DNA of 64,000 nucleotides from Protea cynaroides (Eukaryota > Streptophyta > Magnoliopsida > Proteales > Proteaceae): the NCBI GenBank assembly GCA_028583415.1, contig CM053267.1, positions 53,954,914 through 54,018,913 on the forward strand. Reading direction: 5' to 3'. A model generated the notes under the pieces. It ran no database searches. It saw only the letters and a program-made list of their open reading frames with translations, and had not been told where the DNA came from. Made by a program: the position numbers and the translations under genes. This document shows positions 23,541-34,900 of this stretch, in pieces. Every line of letters begins with the position of its first letter. Position 1 is the first letter of the stretch.

Positions 23541-24120
23541 TCATGTTTCAAAAACCATACCAAAGGTACCTGACGTTTTGAAAAATTAAATCAAAAGTAC
23601 CTCACGTTTCAAAAATATTACACTTGGAGACACCTTCTATTTTTATACTTCTAAATTTATCATTGTTTAGTATAACTTTCTTGATCCCCTTTGGTTCACA
23701 CTCTCACTATCCCATTGCCGCAACGACTCACCACTTGGATTCTCATGTGCGCATCGCTGTTTCAATTGCCGATCCCCTCTCTTGCCCCTATCCTCTTCCG
23801 TGACCTCATTAGCGATTGCTCATCACCAAGTCATAGACCTCGACTATGATACACACCTCCGATGAAAAACTCCACACCCCAACTTGTTGCTTTTCCAATG
23901 GGTGTACCAACGATCAAGCACTAAATAAGGGTAGTTCAATAAGAAACGATTAGTCCTTAAAAGTTTGAAGTAGATTTAATGGTTATCTTGGAGGATGCCA
24001 AAGTTAGATAGGGTTAATGTTGGAAATATAAGAAGAAGTACCTCTAGTATGATTTTTGAAACGTAAGGTACCTCTGGTATAATTTTTCAAAATGTCAAGT
24101 ACCTCTAGTATAAATTACCC
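23487..24120. mobile_element. Non-autonomous MULE-like element, 634 bp
   Basis: The left end GGGTAAATTACACCAAAGAT and the right end, inverted (GGGTAATTTATACTAGAGGT), form a terminal inverted repeat. Further inverted words follow (ACTTGA-GTTTT, TATACCAGAGATACC-like). Flanking nine-mers AAAAAAATT (23478-23486) and AAAAAAATA (24121-24129) match at eight of nine positions. The interior is short and non-coding. Confidence 0.7.
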
Positions 24121-24227
24121 AAAAAAATAAGAAAAAGAAAAAGGGAAGTGTGGGATGAGATAGGAGATAGGGAGAACTTCATATACATAGGGGTTTATAT
24201 TATTTTTTTTTGTCAATTATAACTAAC

Positions 24228-24520
24228 TGTTGAAGCATTTCCCCTCTTTATTTGGGATTGATGCTTTAAATGATGAAGTGGTGATTTTTTTTTACACCTA
24301 TACCATATGAAACACAACAAGATCATTTGAGGGGGGGGGGGGGGGGCCCCCAACCTTTTAAGGTTTCCCCCTTTTTTGGATGATGAATGATGAGTGGTGA
24401 TTGGACCAAGTTAAACCTCAACCTGTTGAAGCATTTCCCCTCTTTATTTGGGATTGATGCTTAAATGATGAAGTGGTGATTTTTTTTTTACACCTATACC
24501 ATATGAAACACAAGAAGATC
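24228..24520. repeat. Tandem duplication of about 195 bp around a G/C homopolymer
   Basis: The segment starting GTTGAAGCATTTCCCCTCTT (24228) recurs at 24424 and runs through CACCTATACCATATGAAACA in both copies. Between them lies a run of about 16 G followed by C bases (24331-24351), which is rare in plant DNA and prone to assembly error. Confidence 0.75.
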
Positions 24521-24559
24521 ATTTGGAGTGGGCTGAGGACCAAGTTAAACTTCAACCGA

Positions 24560-24916
24560 CAAACGATTATAAGGCTCAGTTTGGTTGCAAAGGAGATCAA
24601 AGGGAAGAGAAATGAAATATTTTAAACTTAAATGAAAACTTTTATAATTATTACGTACCCAATATGATTGTATAAAATACTTAAGTAATCTTTATTTTTA
24701 CTTCCACACCCCTTTATTTTAATTTCTCTCGAAATCAATCAGAGCCAAGTGAATTTTCCATCAAATGGCCATGCCTGGCGGTGTCCAAAGTTTGTGAACA
24801 TGAGATCTGCCACTTCAGAGGATAACCCACCATGTAACCTTAGATTGATGATCAGCCGTCACATAGTTCAAACAAGAGTGTGCCTGCGTGCGAATGTGTG
24901 TTTTTGTGTGTGTGTG

Positions 24917-24967
<51 letters not shown>

Positions 24968-25384
24968 CATTCTGTTGGAACTCTCAACCACACCAAAGGA
25001 TGCTAAGAATACAAGTAATAAGAAGTTACTTTCGACAATTCAAAGAACAAATGGCTCGCATGTTAAGAAATAGAACTGATGCTGTGAGCCTGTGACAATG
25101 ATGAGTTAGTAAGAAGCTAAACAGGCAGGAAGAGAATTATTATTGAGCTTTTTCTATGTTCAAATAGAAATAACAAATGGGCTGCTGCTATACTACCTCC
25201 CCTGAAAATAAATGACAATAACCCCTCCCTCACCCCTTTCCCTGTATAAGCTATATAACTTTGACCTGCATCAAAATCAATATACTCTTTTAAGATAAGA
25301 ATTAGATGTCGGCAATCGGATCAAACTCAACTCCGTGACAGCCACATCCAATCTACTCCTGTTATACAACGAGTTGTGATGTAT
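24560..25384. other. Spacer with (GA)n, 3' side of the epimerase gene
   Basis: An AT-rich spacer. A pure GA dinucleotide run lies at about 24919-24965, preceded by a GTGTGT stretch. The last few hundred bases form the 3' untranslated part of the minus-strand epimerase gene. I see no other gene. Confidence 0.55.
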
Positions 25385-28300
25385 TTAAGAATCCAGAGCC
25401 AAGGGTGACCCATAGCCATTTCGGTGTTTTTGTTGCCATCTCCACGCAGTCTGCAAACTCTCTTTAAGATCTGTGTATTGGGCAGTCCAGTTTAGCTCAA
25501 GGTTGATCTTTGATGGGTTGCTATACACTTCAGCATAATCACCAGGACGACGACTAAGATACTCGACTTTGATGTCCACCCCAGTAGCCTTCTTACATGC
25601 ATCCACAAATTCCTTTACTGATCTACCTGCTCACAGGAATGGGAACAACAATTCAGTACCAGTATAACTCCAATAATTTTAGCTTCCTCAAATAAGATGG
25701 GCATATAAAATGAAGTTGTTTCTAAGACCTTTTCCTGTGCCAACATTGTAGATGCCAACTTTCCCATGTGTCGCTTTGGCCAGAGCTTTGACATGAGCAT
25801 CAACTAGGTCCGTCACATCAATGTAGTCTCTAACGCATGTCCCATCAGGTGTTTTATAGTCTGTTCCTTTAACCTAATAGCAAACCAACATCTCATTAGT
25901 ACAATACAACTGGAACTTGGGGAGAAAGAAAAAAAAAAGGAATTGGTAATCAATCTACCTTTAGCCCAGGAATCGTCCCCAGTGCGGAATCAAAACAAGC
26001 CCCTGATATCCGGCCATGCTCACGCAATTCGGGTCTGGGAGCCTCTCCTAACCTTCCTTCTGGGTCTGAACCAATAACATTGAAATATCTGAAAATTTTG
26101 CATAAAGAGAACTGAGTCAGTCGAAGTGTCTGGCTAAACTAATTGTGCTCATCCAGAAATTAAGAAATAAAACTAGCAGCAATTTGTAGATTCATAAAAT
26201 CTGAATACATAGAAACTGCATTTTAAAATGAATACGAACAATCATCTATAAATAATGATGACTGAAAGAAGAGATCCACAAAGCTGCACGTAGCTACCCA
26301 CAGACAAAACCAGCACTTGAGGGCTAGACACCAAGTTTGACAGAAACAGAGTTGCTATTAATTCCACTACCACAACATGCACATGCTTTTGAGCTTGGGC
26401 CAGTCCCTTCTTTAGTTTGTCAATAAAACCCATGCTATAAAGTTCTGACATGCAGAACCTAAATCTTCATAAAATGCACAACATAAAATACTTTTGAGAA
26501 GCTTGGGTGTAACAAAGCATATGTGATAAGTGTTCAACCCAAAAGCCCAAACTTCAAGGTGTAGAGGCCCAACCCATGATTATAAACCAAGCATCCACAC
26601 ACTACCCAACTGATGTCGGACTACAGCCCCCTATACCTGGCCATAGAGTGCAAACCCCTCCCATCACAACCTATGGGCTGCATCAACTCCCCCAAGTTTT
26701 GGGCCATGGGTCCCCACATAACTGGTGCAGGGACGACCCGTGGAAACGCTCTACCCATGATCATAAGCTAAGCATCCGCAAACTACCCAACCGATGTGGG
26801 ACTAACTCCCCAATTCCTGACAATGAAGCACAAACCCTTCCCATCACGGGTCTACAAGCTGCATCAATATGTCAATCATCTTTGCTTTGAAATTTCTTTT
26901 GTAGATTTCAGTGGGCATAAGAAATCTGGTTTCATATGAATCTTCAATGAAATCAACTGCCCAAACAGCAATCAGAAATTGATGTGTGCAACGACATGAA
27001 AGTACCCTTATCCAGACAAAGAAGGTTCCGCTGTCAAACATACACATGCAGACACACATATACCAACCTCAATATCATGACTGCCATGTCTGAATTCTTT
27101 GAGAAGTCAAGGATGATATCCTCAGCCATCTTCTTGGCTTTTCCATATGGGTTAATGGGGACCTGCAATTACACATTGTGGAAATTATTTTTGCAAGAAT
27201 GCAACTTACAAACAGCTCAAAAAACCAGTAGCATAAATGTTCTTACTTTTTTCTTGCCTTAGTACAGTAAGTGAAGTGAGAAGCACAGATGCCTCAATAT
27301 CAGAATGAACAAAAGCATAAGTGAAAAAGCTCTAACCTGAGGAGTTTCCTCAGTAATGGGCATCTTGTCAGGCTCTCCATATGTTGCACATGTACTTGAA
27401 TAGATTAAGGTATTGACACCATGAGCAGCCATTGCCTCTAAAACTCCCAAAGTATTTGATGTGATATTATGATAATATCTGCAGCACAGTCAAATATGTC
27501 CTTTGTTATAAGTGGCAGAATTTGTACTTCCTCACAGAAGATGCAAATCTTTGCTAGGTTTCAAGTGAAATATATTAGAATTGAAGAATGTTTTAAATAT
27601 ATGGTGATCTGCCAAGCAGAGATGCATTTAAAAAGAAAATAAATTTTGCCAATTAACATGGCATGAACAGGGAATTAGAATATTCCCTCTAGAGGACATT
27701 TCATACAAAAAATGTTTAGAGTACCAAAATGTTTTTACAAAAAAAAAAAAAAAAAAAAAAAAAAAAGAAGAAGAAGAAGAAGAAGAAGAAAGATAGGTAT
27801 TCCAATTCCTGGTTTATACATATAACCATTCTCTAGACATGCTGAGAACATACAATGTAATGAAAGAAAAATAAAACGTTTTGTAGCATCAAACTTTCTG
27901 AAGGTACATGCACTAGCATCCTAGAGAACGATTTGTTAATGGAAAGACCAACATAGCTTGGGACCAAATATTAAGACATTTTCACGAATTAACAGCATAT
28001 AGGCATGAAAACTAAAACCTGCAATAGAATTGCACACTTAGTTCACCCATCTGATCACATAAAATTCAGTGAAAAAAATGAGAAAAAAAATAATAATACC
28101 AAAAATATCAGCATACTATACAAGAACAACAACAACAAAGCCTTAGTCCAACTAAATTGGGTCGGTTATAAGGATTCTTGCCCTCCAATCAGCTCTGTTC
28201 GAGGTCATACTTGAAACAAGGCATAAGTTATGCTTGTATTTCTTCACTACTTCCCCTAGAGTCATCTTAGGTCTGACCCTAGCTCTTTTAGATCCTACGA

Positions 28301-31300
28301 TCTGAATCAAATCACTCCTCCATAATGGAGCCTCTAAAGGCCTCCGTTAAATATGGTCAATACCATCTCAAACGACTTTCTAGTAGCTTATCATATATTG
28401 GCATTACTCCCAAAATCAGCTCTTATATGATCATTCCTACCTTATTCTCCCTAATTTTACCACACATCCATCTCAACTTCCTCATCTCAACTACACTAAT
28501 TTTATCCATACAATGCTCTTAACTGCCCAATATTCCGCCCCATACATCATAGCAGGTTGAGTGACTGTCCTATAAAATTTTCCTTTAAGTTTACTATCAG
28601 CACTATATGGTATTGATACTATCAGGAATAGACTAAATATAAAATAAAGATTCTAGATACCAAGGTAAAGCCACAATAGTTTTCTGGCCCAACTAATCAA
28701 ATTAGGTAAAGTAGACAGGATACAATTAATGCTGAAACGCTAATCTGTAACTTTGAATGCAATATTCCCCTAAATAGCATCAATTAATGCAAAAACCCTA
28801 AAACATTGACTTGTCTCACCATTTTGTAACCTTCATTGACAAAAAGTTTCCTCCAACTATGAGATTTTCAACTTTCTGAAACTTGACCAGAATCTTGAAG
28901 GCAACCACAGAAAAGAGGCTGAAACACAGCCAACATAAAACCAAGAAGAATTTCATTGTTCCTATGTATAATAATTTAAACTTCTAAAATCCCAATTTCC
29001 AAATATCTATACTGGTCCACTAAAACTCTTCTTCTTTGAAAGAAAATCAGTCAAGAAAACCAATTGCTTCAACATAGATTTAAAAAAAAAAACTTCCTTC
29101 TTCGCCCCACTCTTCCCACCTTTTCCCTTTCTTCTTTAATACAGCACCAGCATTAGACAACACTGTCACATGTGGAAGTTCGGGATCCCAAAACCAGGCC
29201 AGCTAGGCCAGGCACATAGAGTAATACTTTCAATACCACAACATAAATAAACAGTGTGCCAAGTAAAGGTGCATATGAAGAAAAATAGGACAAATCGGAA
29301 TGCAAGCGTGTGGAGTCACATGAAGTAACTAATCAGCATAACACTTCTAAAGTGGGCTCAACTCTCACCAGCCCAAAATTTGAGATTCTGATGTAGTATT
29401 ATTCAGCCCATGCGAATGAAAATCAAGATCACATCAAGATCAAGTCACAAGATCTCACAAGATCCTACACAATCTCGCAAGATCTCATAAGATCTCACAC
29501 AGTCTTGCAAGATCTCGTAAGATTAAATCAGATCTCATAAGATAAAATCAAATCTTGCAAAATCAAATAAAGCATTTGATTGGAAAGATCAATCTTAGAA
29601 GGATGTGATGTTGCTGAAGCAATCAAGAAAAGTTATGATGCTGTTTAGTTTTTATAGTAGGAAGTTATCTCTAATATATTTCAATTCCTTTAGTAATTAC
29701 TTTCCTAATTAGTTTTTTTCCAAGTTAGTTAATTTCCTTTGTCAATTCCTTTCCATGTTAAGAGTCAATTTGATCTCTATTTAAAGTGATGTAAGGCTTA
29801 GGCCAAAAGATAGATCTGAAGGAATGAAAGAAATTTGGTTTATGCCATGTCTGTGAGGGACAGATGAGTGAGAGACTCATGAGGTGAGAGACCTCTGGTG
29901 GTGAGAAGCTGCCTAGACCTTAGGTGAGATGCCTTAGGCCATATCCCCCTACCTTTCTTCCATCCCTTCTTCCCTCCACCTATTGATTCTTTTCTTTTCC
30001 TTGTTATATCAAAAAAAAAAACACACACACATGCACAAAAGAGAGAATACGGTCCATGATTTACTTTTCATCAATCCTATTGTGAGGCTACTTCCTAATT
30101 TGTTGAGTTGGGGACTGGTCCTACATTATTTGGTATCAAAGTCAGGTTTTGCCAAGGAATTTAAAAAAGGTGGAGATCAACAACAAAATAAAAAAAATAA
30201 AAAAATACTCACTCTGATATGTGCTCAACTGATTCAAAACTCGTGGTCGAGTTTTTTTTGAGCAGGGAAGAGTTGATGTAGTATTATTCAGCCCATGCGA
30301 ATGGAAATCAAAATCACATCAAGATCAAGTCACAAGATCTCGCAAGATCTCACAAGATCCTACACAATCTCGCAAAATCTCATAAGATCTCACACAGTCT
30401 TGCAAGATCTCTTAAGATTAAATCAGATCTCACAAGATAAAATCAAATCTTGCAAAATCAAATAAAGCATTTGATTGGAAAGATCAATCTTAGAAGGATG
30501 TGATGTTGCTGAAGCAATCAAGAAAAGTTATGATGCTGTTTAGTTTTTATAGTAGGAAGTTATCTCTAATATATTTCAATTCCTTTAGTAGTTACTTTCC
30601 TAATTAGTTTTCTTCCAAGTTAGTTAATTTCCTTTGTCAATTCCTTTCCATATTAAGAGCCAATTTGAGCTCTATTTAAAGTGATGTAAGGCTTAGGCCA
30701 AAAGATAGATCTAAAGGAATGAAAGAAATTTGGTTTATGCCATGTCTGTGAGCGACAGATGAGTGAGAGACTCATGAGGTGAGAGACCTTTGGTGGTGAG
30801 AAGCTGCCCAGGCCTTAGGTGAGATGCCTTAGGCCATATCCCCCTACCTTTCTTCCATCCCTTCTTCCCTCCACCTATTGATTCTTTTCCTTTTCTTGTT
30901 ATATCAAAAAAAAAAAAAAAAACACACACACAAAAGAGAGAAAGTACTGTCCATGATTTACTTTTCATCAATCCTATTGTGAGGCTAGTTCCTAATTTGT
31001 TGAGTTGGGGACTGGTCCTACATTAGATTCCCAAGTAGACCTTTAGTTGATTCAATAAATTATTACCATGTCTAATTAATAGTATCTCTTACTAAAATTC
31101 ACAGACTTTCTGGTAGTTAACCTATCCAACCCTTTGTATAGCATGCTCTGAAATTGTTTAAAACAGCAGATTTTATTCTATGAAAATTCACCTGATGGTA
31201 GAAGATCTAACAATAGAATATGAGTAAACCATACCTTAGAGGCTCAAGTGTGCTTTCCCCAACGTAAGCAACAGCTGCAAAATGCATCACAGCATCAAAT

Positions 31301-32809
31301 GCATTTTCTGCAAATATTTTGTTCACCTATGATATTATTAATTAAGGAAAGAGGTTTGAACATCCCCGTTTAAATGTAAAAGTAGTATGCAACAATTTCT
31401 TTTTCCTTTTTTTAATTTTTCTTTTATTGGGTAAAAGGTGGCATATAACAATTGATGTATTTAGGATACAGCTTTTGCATCCCCCAAATCAGCATATATG
31501 AACTGTAATCGCCCTGGTTCTGGAAATTGTTCCTGCAGAACCTTAATAGCACCAATATTTCCCCGGGAGAGATTGTCCTGCCAAATGAATGGAAAGGATA
31601 AATATCACTACGCGGCATTTTAGATTTTTAGCATCTCATGCTTGAAATGATAACCAAGAAATTCTATTTATTCTGAATGACAGGTACCACTATAGTTACG
31701 CGGTGTGAATCCTTCAAAAGTCGATATGCAGCATGTGAACCTATATAGCCAGCTCCTCCGGTTACTAGAACATGTGTTATACCTAGTTCATGGCGGGAAA
31801 ACTAGGTGCAGAAAACATGAAGAAAACAATAAAATGTCAGACATGGAGAGGAAAAAGAGAAAGAATAAAAAATAAAACACTCTACACATCCTTAAGTTTG
31901 TGCACTGCATAAGTATCTACATATATATAGAGATAGACATGGTCAAATGGTAATGTTGTAAACATCATTCCCCAAGTTCCAAACAGAAGAATCCAGATGT
32001 CAAATTTCAAAAGATAATTCTGTCAAAAACAAATATAGAAAAAAAAAGGGCAAGGAAAATCTAATAACACTCCTTCCAGATTTAGTATATACTACAAGAT
32101 CAGTACATTTTACACTCTGCTATAAATAGTAGGATCCTTCGGCTGAAATACCTAGAATCATGTGAATTAAATATCAGTACGCGTTTACCGATGTTTCATT
32201 ATTCCAGACAATGCTAAGAAAAATGAACCACCTGCTGCCAGGAGGGGTGGGAGCTTAGTTTGACAGCAAATATTTTGCATGAAGATCTTAAGTTAAATAG
32301 AAACTAGTAGAGGAGAGATAGGTTCCTAGTTGGCACAGTGATTCATAGCATTAGAGAGGGTGCTTAGGCACAGCATGAGAAACTATGTAAGAAATCTGGA
32401 CCAAAATTCACCAAGCCAAATGACCCTAACCAAAAGCCAAGTAACAATCACCTCAAATATGAAGCTTTAAAAAGGAAAATAACATGGTCGGTCACAAGCA
32501 TATTCTAGCTATAGTGGCATAAATTATATCAGATGGGACACAAATAATATAAACTTTAATGAAACTTGAAGCAAGTTTATTCTTTCATTTCTTTTTAAGC
32601 AATCTAAGTCAACAGCAAGGTTCCAAATCTCAGTTTGGAGGCCTGTTTCAGTCAGGCCTGAAACCGAGATAATAGGCTGAAACCACATAAACCATGTCGA
32701 AACCTAGTATTTTCTGGGTGAAACTCGAAACCAAGGTTATAAGGCCCAGAAAAATCTAGTCGAAACTTGTTGAAACAAGTCGAAGCATGGGACTTCATAG
32801 CCTGGTATA

Positions 32810-32860
<51 letters not shown>

Positions 32861-33770
32861 GGTACCAACCCTTCATCTCATCTCGAGCTAGCTCGAAACC
32901 GAGATATCTCGGTCATAATCACTGGTTTCAACCAAGATTTAGAACCATGATCAACAGACATGCACTTAATATCTCAGTCCAGTTCCAATCTCTAGGCTTG
33001 AAAAAATATAGAAATTAAAAAAGAATTTCATGCGCTTGGTGAAAGTGCTGAACTGGATCATATGAAATGAAGTAGATCATAATTTCTAGTTTATTGTATA
33101 TTGGACTAGGAGCTTACAGCGCTTCGGCCACTAAAACTAGAAGAATTCCTGAGCATAATAATGCACATAGCTGTCAGACAAGCAGCTAAAAGAATTTTTC
33201 CAGCAAAATTGCTCTTCCGTTTTGAGTCTGCATAATCCATTCCTGCATGCATAGAATAAAATAAAAAATAAAAAATAAAAACCTTTATAATTTTATAAGG
33301 AAAATGTCACAAGCTAAAGATTTAATTTCAAAAAAATAAAATTAGAATAGTTCCCAAGTACATGCAGTCCAATTTTAAGTTAGCACCACTAACATGTACT
33401 TGCCAAAAGTCCCTGAGTCCACAAACTCGAATTCTCAATGAAAAACAATTCTTTGCCCTACGAATTTTTAAATAATTAGTGTGAATACGCTTCTCATCTA
33501 TAGCTTTTAATTTTTGTTCTTCATAACAAATACTTCTTGAATGACAAGATCATACCACTTTCCTGCTCATGCTCTATAAAAAAAATCCAAGTGTAGAAAT
33601 TTTTGCAGTAAAAAAGAAAAAAAAACTTTTTGGTCCCACTAGATGGCTAGAGAGAGTGAGAGAGAATAAGTTCAAAGCATCAACCACCCTGAATGACAAG
33701 AAAGCCCACCTGAAAATGACCAAGATCTACTGGTCCGTGTCTGACTTCTGTTCCTGCCGAGACCTAGCAT
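25385..33770 (-). CDS. UXE1: UDP-arabinose 4-epimerase (MUR4/UXE type), 10 coding exons
   Basis: Interconverts UDP-xylose and UDP-arabinose in the Golgi, supplying arabinose for cell-wall polysaccharides and glycoproteins; 417 residues against about 419 for Arabidopsis MUR4. Coding exons in transcript order (plus-strand coordinates): 33710-33770, 33118-33242, 31688-31801, 31470-31577, 31235-31326, 27337-27478, 27068-27162, 25959-26088, 25729-25873, 25385-25626. All borders fit GT/AG and the frame is continuous. Residues 37-51 (ILLAACLTAMCIIML) form a single signal-anchor after a basic N terminus, as in type II Golgi enzymes. NAD-binding TGGAGYIGS lies at 76-84, the active-site SSTCATYGEP precedes the catalytic pair Tyr220/Lys224 (PYGKAKK), and RYFNVIGSDPEGRLGEAP and DGTCVRDYIDVTDL are the substrate loops. 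Symbol by family; which paralogue is uncertain. Confidence 0.93.
26524..26866 (-). mobile_element. Small LTR-type element, 343 bp, in an epimerase intron
   Basis: The ends TGATAAGTG...GCTGCATCA are flanked by an exact 5-bp duplication ATATG at 26519-26523 and 26867-26871. Read on the minus strand, two similar blocks both start TGATGCAGC and share a TAGTCC(C/G)ACATC(G/A)G core followed by GTTGGGTAGT and ATCATGGGT. It could be a solo LTR with an internal duplication or a very small TRIM-like element. There is no coding sequence. Confidence 0.75.
28110..28625 (-). mobile_element. Probable RTE-type LINE 3' fragment
   Basis: ACAACAACAACAAAGCC followed by TTAGTCCAACTAAATTGGGTCGG is the reversed 3' end commonly seen on plant RTE-like LINEs. 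The roughly 500 bp beyond is the likely 3' portion, broken and without a readable reverse transcriptase. It sits in the 3.8-kb epimerase intron (27479-31234). The family assignment is from recall. Confidence 0.5.
29389..31025 (+). mobile_element. Complete coding-free LTR element (TRIM-like), 1637 bp
   Basis: Two direct LTRs, 29389-30128 (740 bp) and 30274-31025 (752 bp), start TGATGTAG and end CTACATTA, with an exact 5-bp target duplication GATTC at 29384-29388 and 31026-31030. They differ at about twenty positions plus a 10-bp unit and an A-run length. The 145-bp interior begins with TTTGGTATCAAAGTCAGG, a primer-binding site complementary to initiator-methionine tRNA, and ends in purine-rich GAGCAGGGAAGAG. 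It has no gag or pol. A TATTTAAAG box lies in each LTR (near 29780 and 30674). The element inserted into an epimerase intron. Its LTRs are long for a TRIM. Confidence 0.9.
32610..32955. mobile_element. Foldback repeat with (TA)n/T-run core
   Basis: The left side (AAGGTTCCAAATCTCAGTTT) and the right side, inverted (ATGGTTCTAAATCTTGGTTG), match in inverted orientation, and GAAACCGAGATA words occur on both arms. The centre holds a (TA)n run and more than 25 T. It is related to 11630-11765. Confidence 0.55.
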
Positions 33771-34900
33771 GTGCAAAGTCTCTTCAAACACAATATATGT
33801 AGAAATTAAATCCTATTCAAACTCGATCTTCTCGATTGTTTCTCTTGCCGGAATCTGCACCAAGAAATCGAACCAAAATATGAGAAAATCTACATAAATG
33901 AACATTAAAAGCCCATAAGTTCTTTCCTAATGGGCAACAAAGACAAGGAGGACGAAGAAAGAGAAAGTTAAAACAAAGGAGACAGAGGTGAAGTGCAAGA
34001 AATATAAAAAGCAAAGAAGTTAATAATTTAAGCCTAAAAGAAGGCAAAACTGTTTCGATCCACCAAAGATCACCTCCCGAAACGAAAATTTTGAAATTAA
34101 TGGATACAAACAAGGGAAACTGCAACGAAGATAAAGGACCCAATGAGATTCAATTTCAAAGATTAGGAAACAAAACCAAATCGACCCATAAAACAAAAAT
34201 CTCTAATGAACATATAAGCCAAAAAGAAAACAGAAATTACCACCAGAAACTAACAAACTCTGTCAGAGAAAGCCAGATAGAAAAAGGCGATAACACAAAC
34301 CACAACCATGATCATCAAGAACTTCTCAATATCGAAGAAACCCAGGAACCCAACTGTACCTGAATATAAATACCTCAGAAACGATAAAAACAACTCCAGA
34401 TAGCTAATCTTCAAGATCAGAAGCGTCAATAGCCAAACCTAAAAAGAACTTGAATTGGGTTGAGAAGGGAGGGAGAAGGGGGAATTTAAACTCATGCACT
34501 ACCTTCAAAAGGAAAAAAAGTAAACCCAATTGAGTAGAAACGACGAAGACGAAGACGAAAAACGAAGATAGAGAAGGAAATTGAAACAACCTGGAAACAG
34601 AGAGAGATAAGAGAGAAGAAAAGGGAGGAATTCGGACCAAGTCCTGGTCTCTGGGGCAAATGGGCAATGTATGTGAGTTTGAATTGAGAGAGAGGGTAGT
34701 GCTCTGCTTTGGTTCCTACTCCTTATATGTGAAAGTCGGTGATGAAAATGTTAGTTTTGTTTCCGATTGTTGTCAGCGACTGGGCAGCGAATTAGAATTA
34801 GAGACGTTTCCTTCTTTTTCTTTTTTATTTTTTTTATTTTATTTTCAATTACTCATTTTTTTATTTTTAAATAATAATAATAATTTTTTTATCCTTTTTA
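33771..34900 (-). promoter_or_regulatory. Epimerase 5' leader with probable leader intron, and promoter
   Basis: Upstream of the start codon (33770 on the minus strand) the leader runs to a good acceptor (TTGGTGCAG then ATTCC, exon side ending at 33854). This implies a leader intron and a further non-coding exon, probably within the CT-rich (minus strand) stretch around 34500-34640. The promoter should lie in about 34640-34900. No intron-free coding continuation is seen. Exon ends are inferred only from splice words. Confidence 0.45.

Noticed and set aside
29840..30971. Two near-identical minus-strand frames of 62 and 78 codons
   Set aside because: They occur because the two LTRs of one element are near identical; no domain, and the element has no coding region.
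34091..34667. Possible small gene beside the epimerase start
   Set aside because: The frames overlap the expected leader and promoter of the epimerase, are low in complexity and have no family match.
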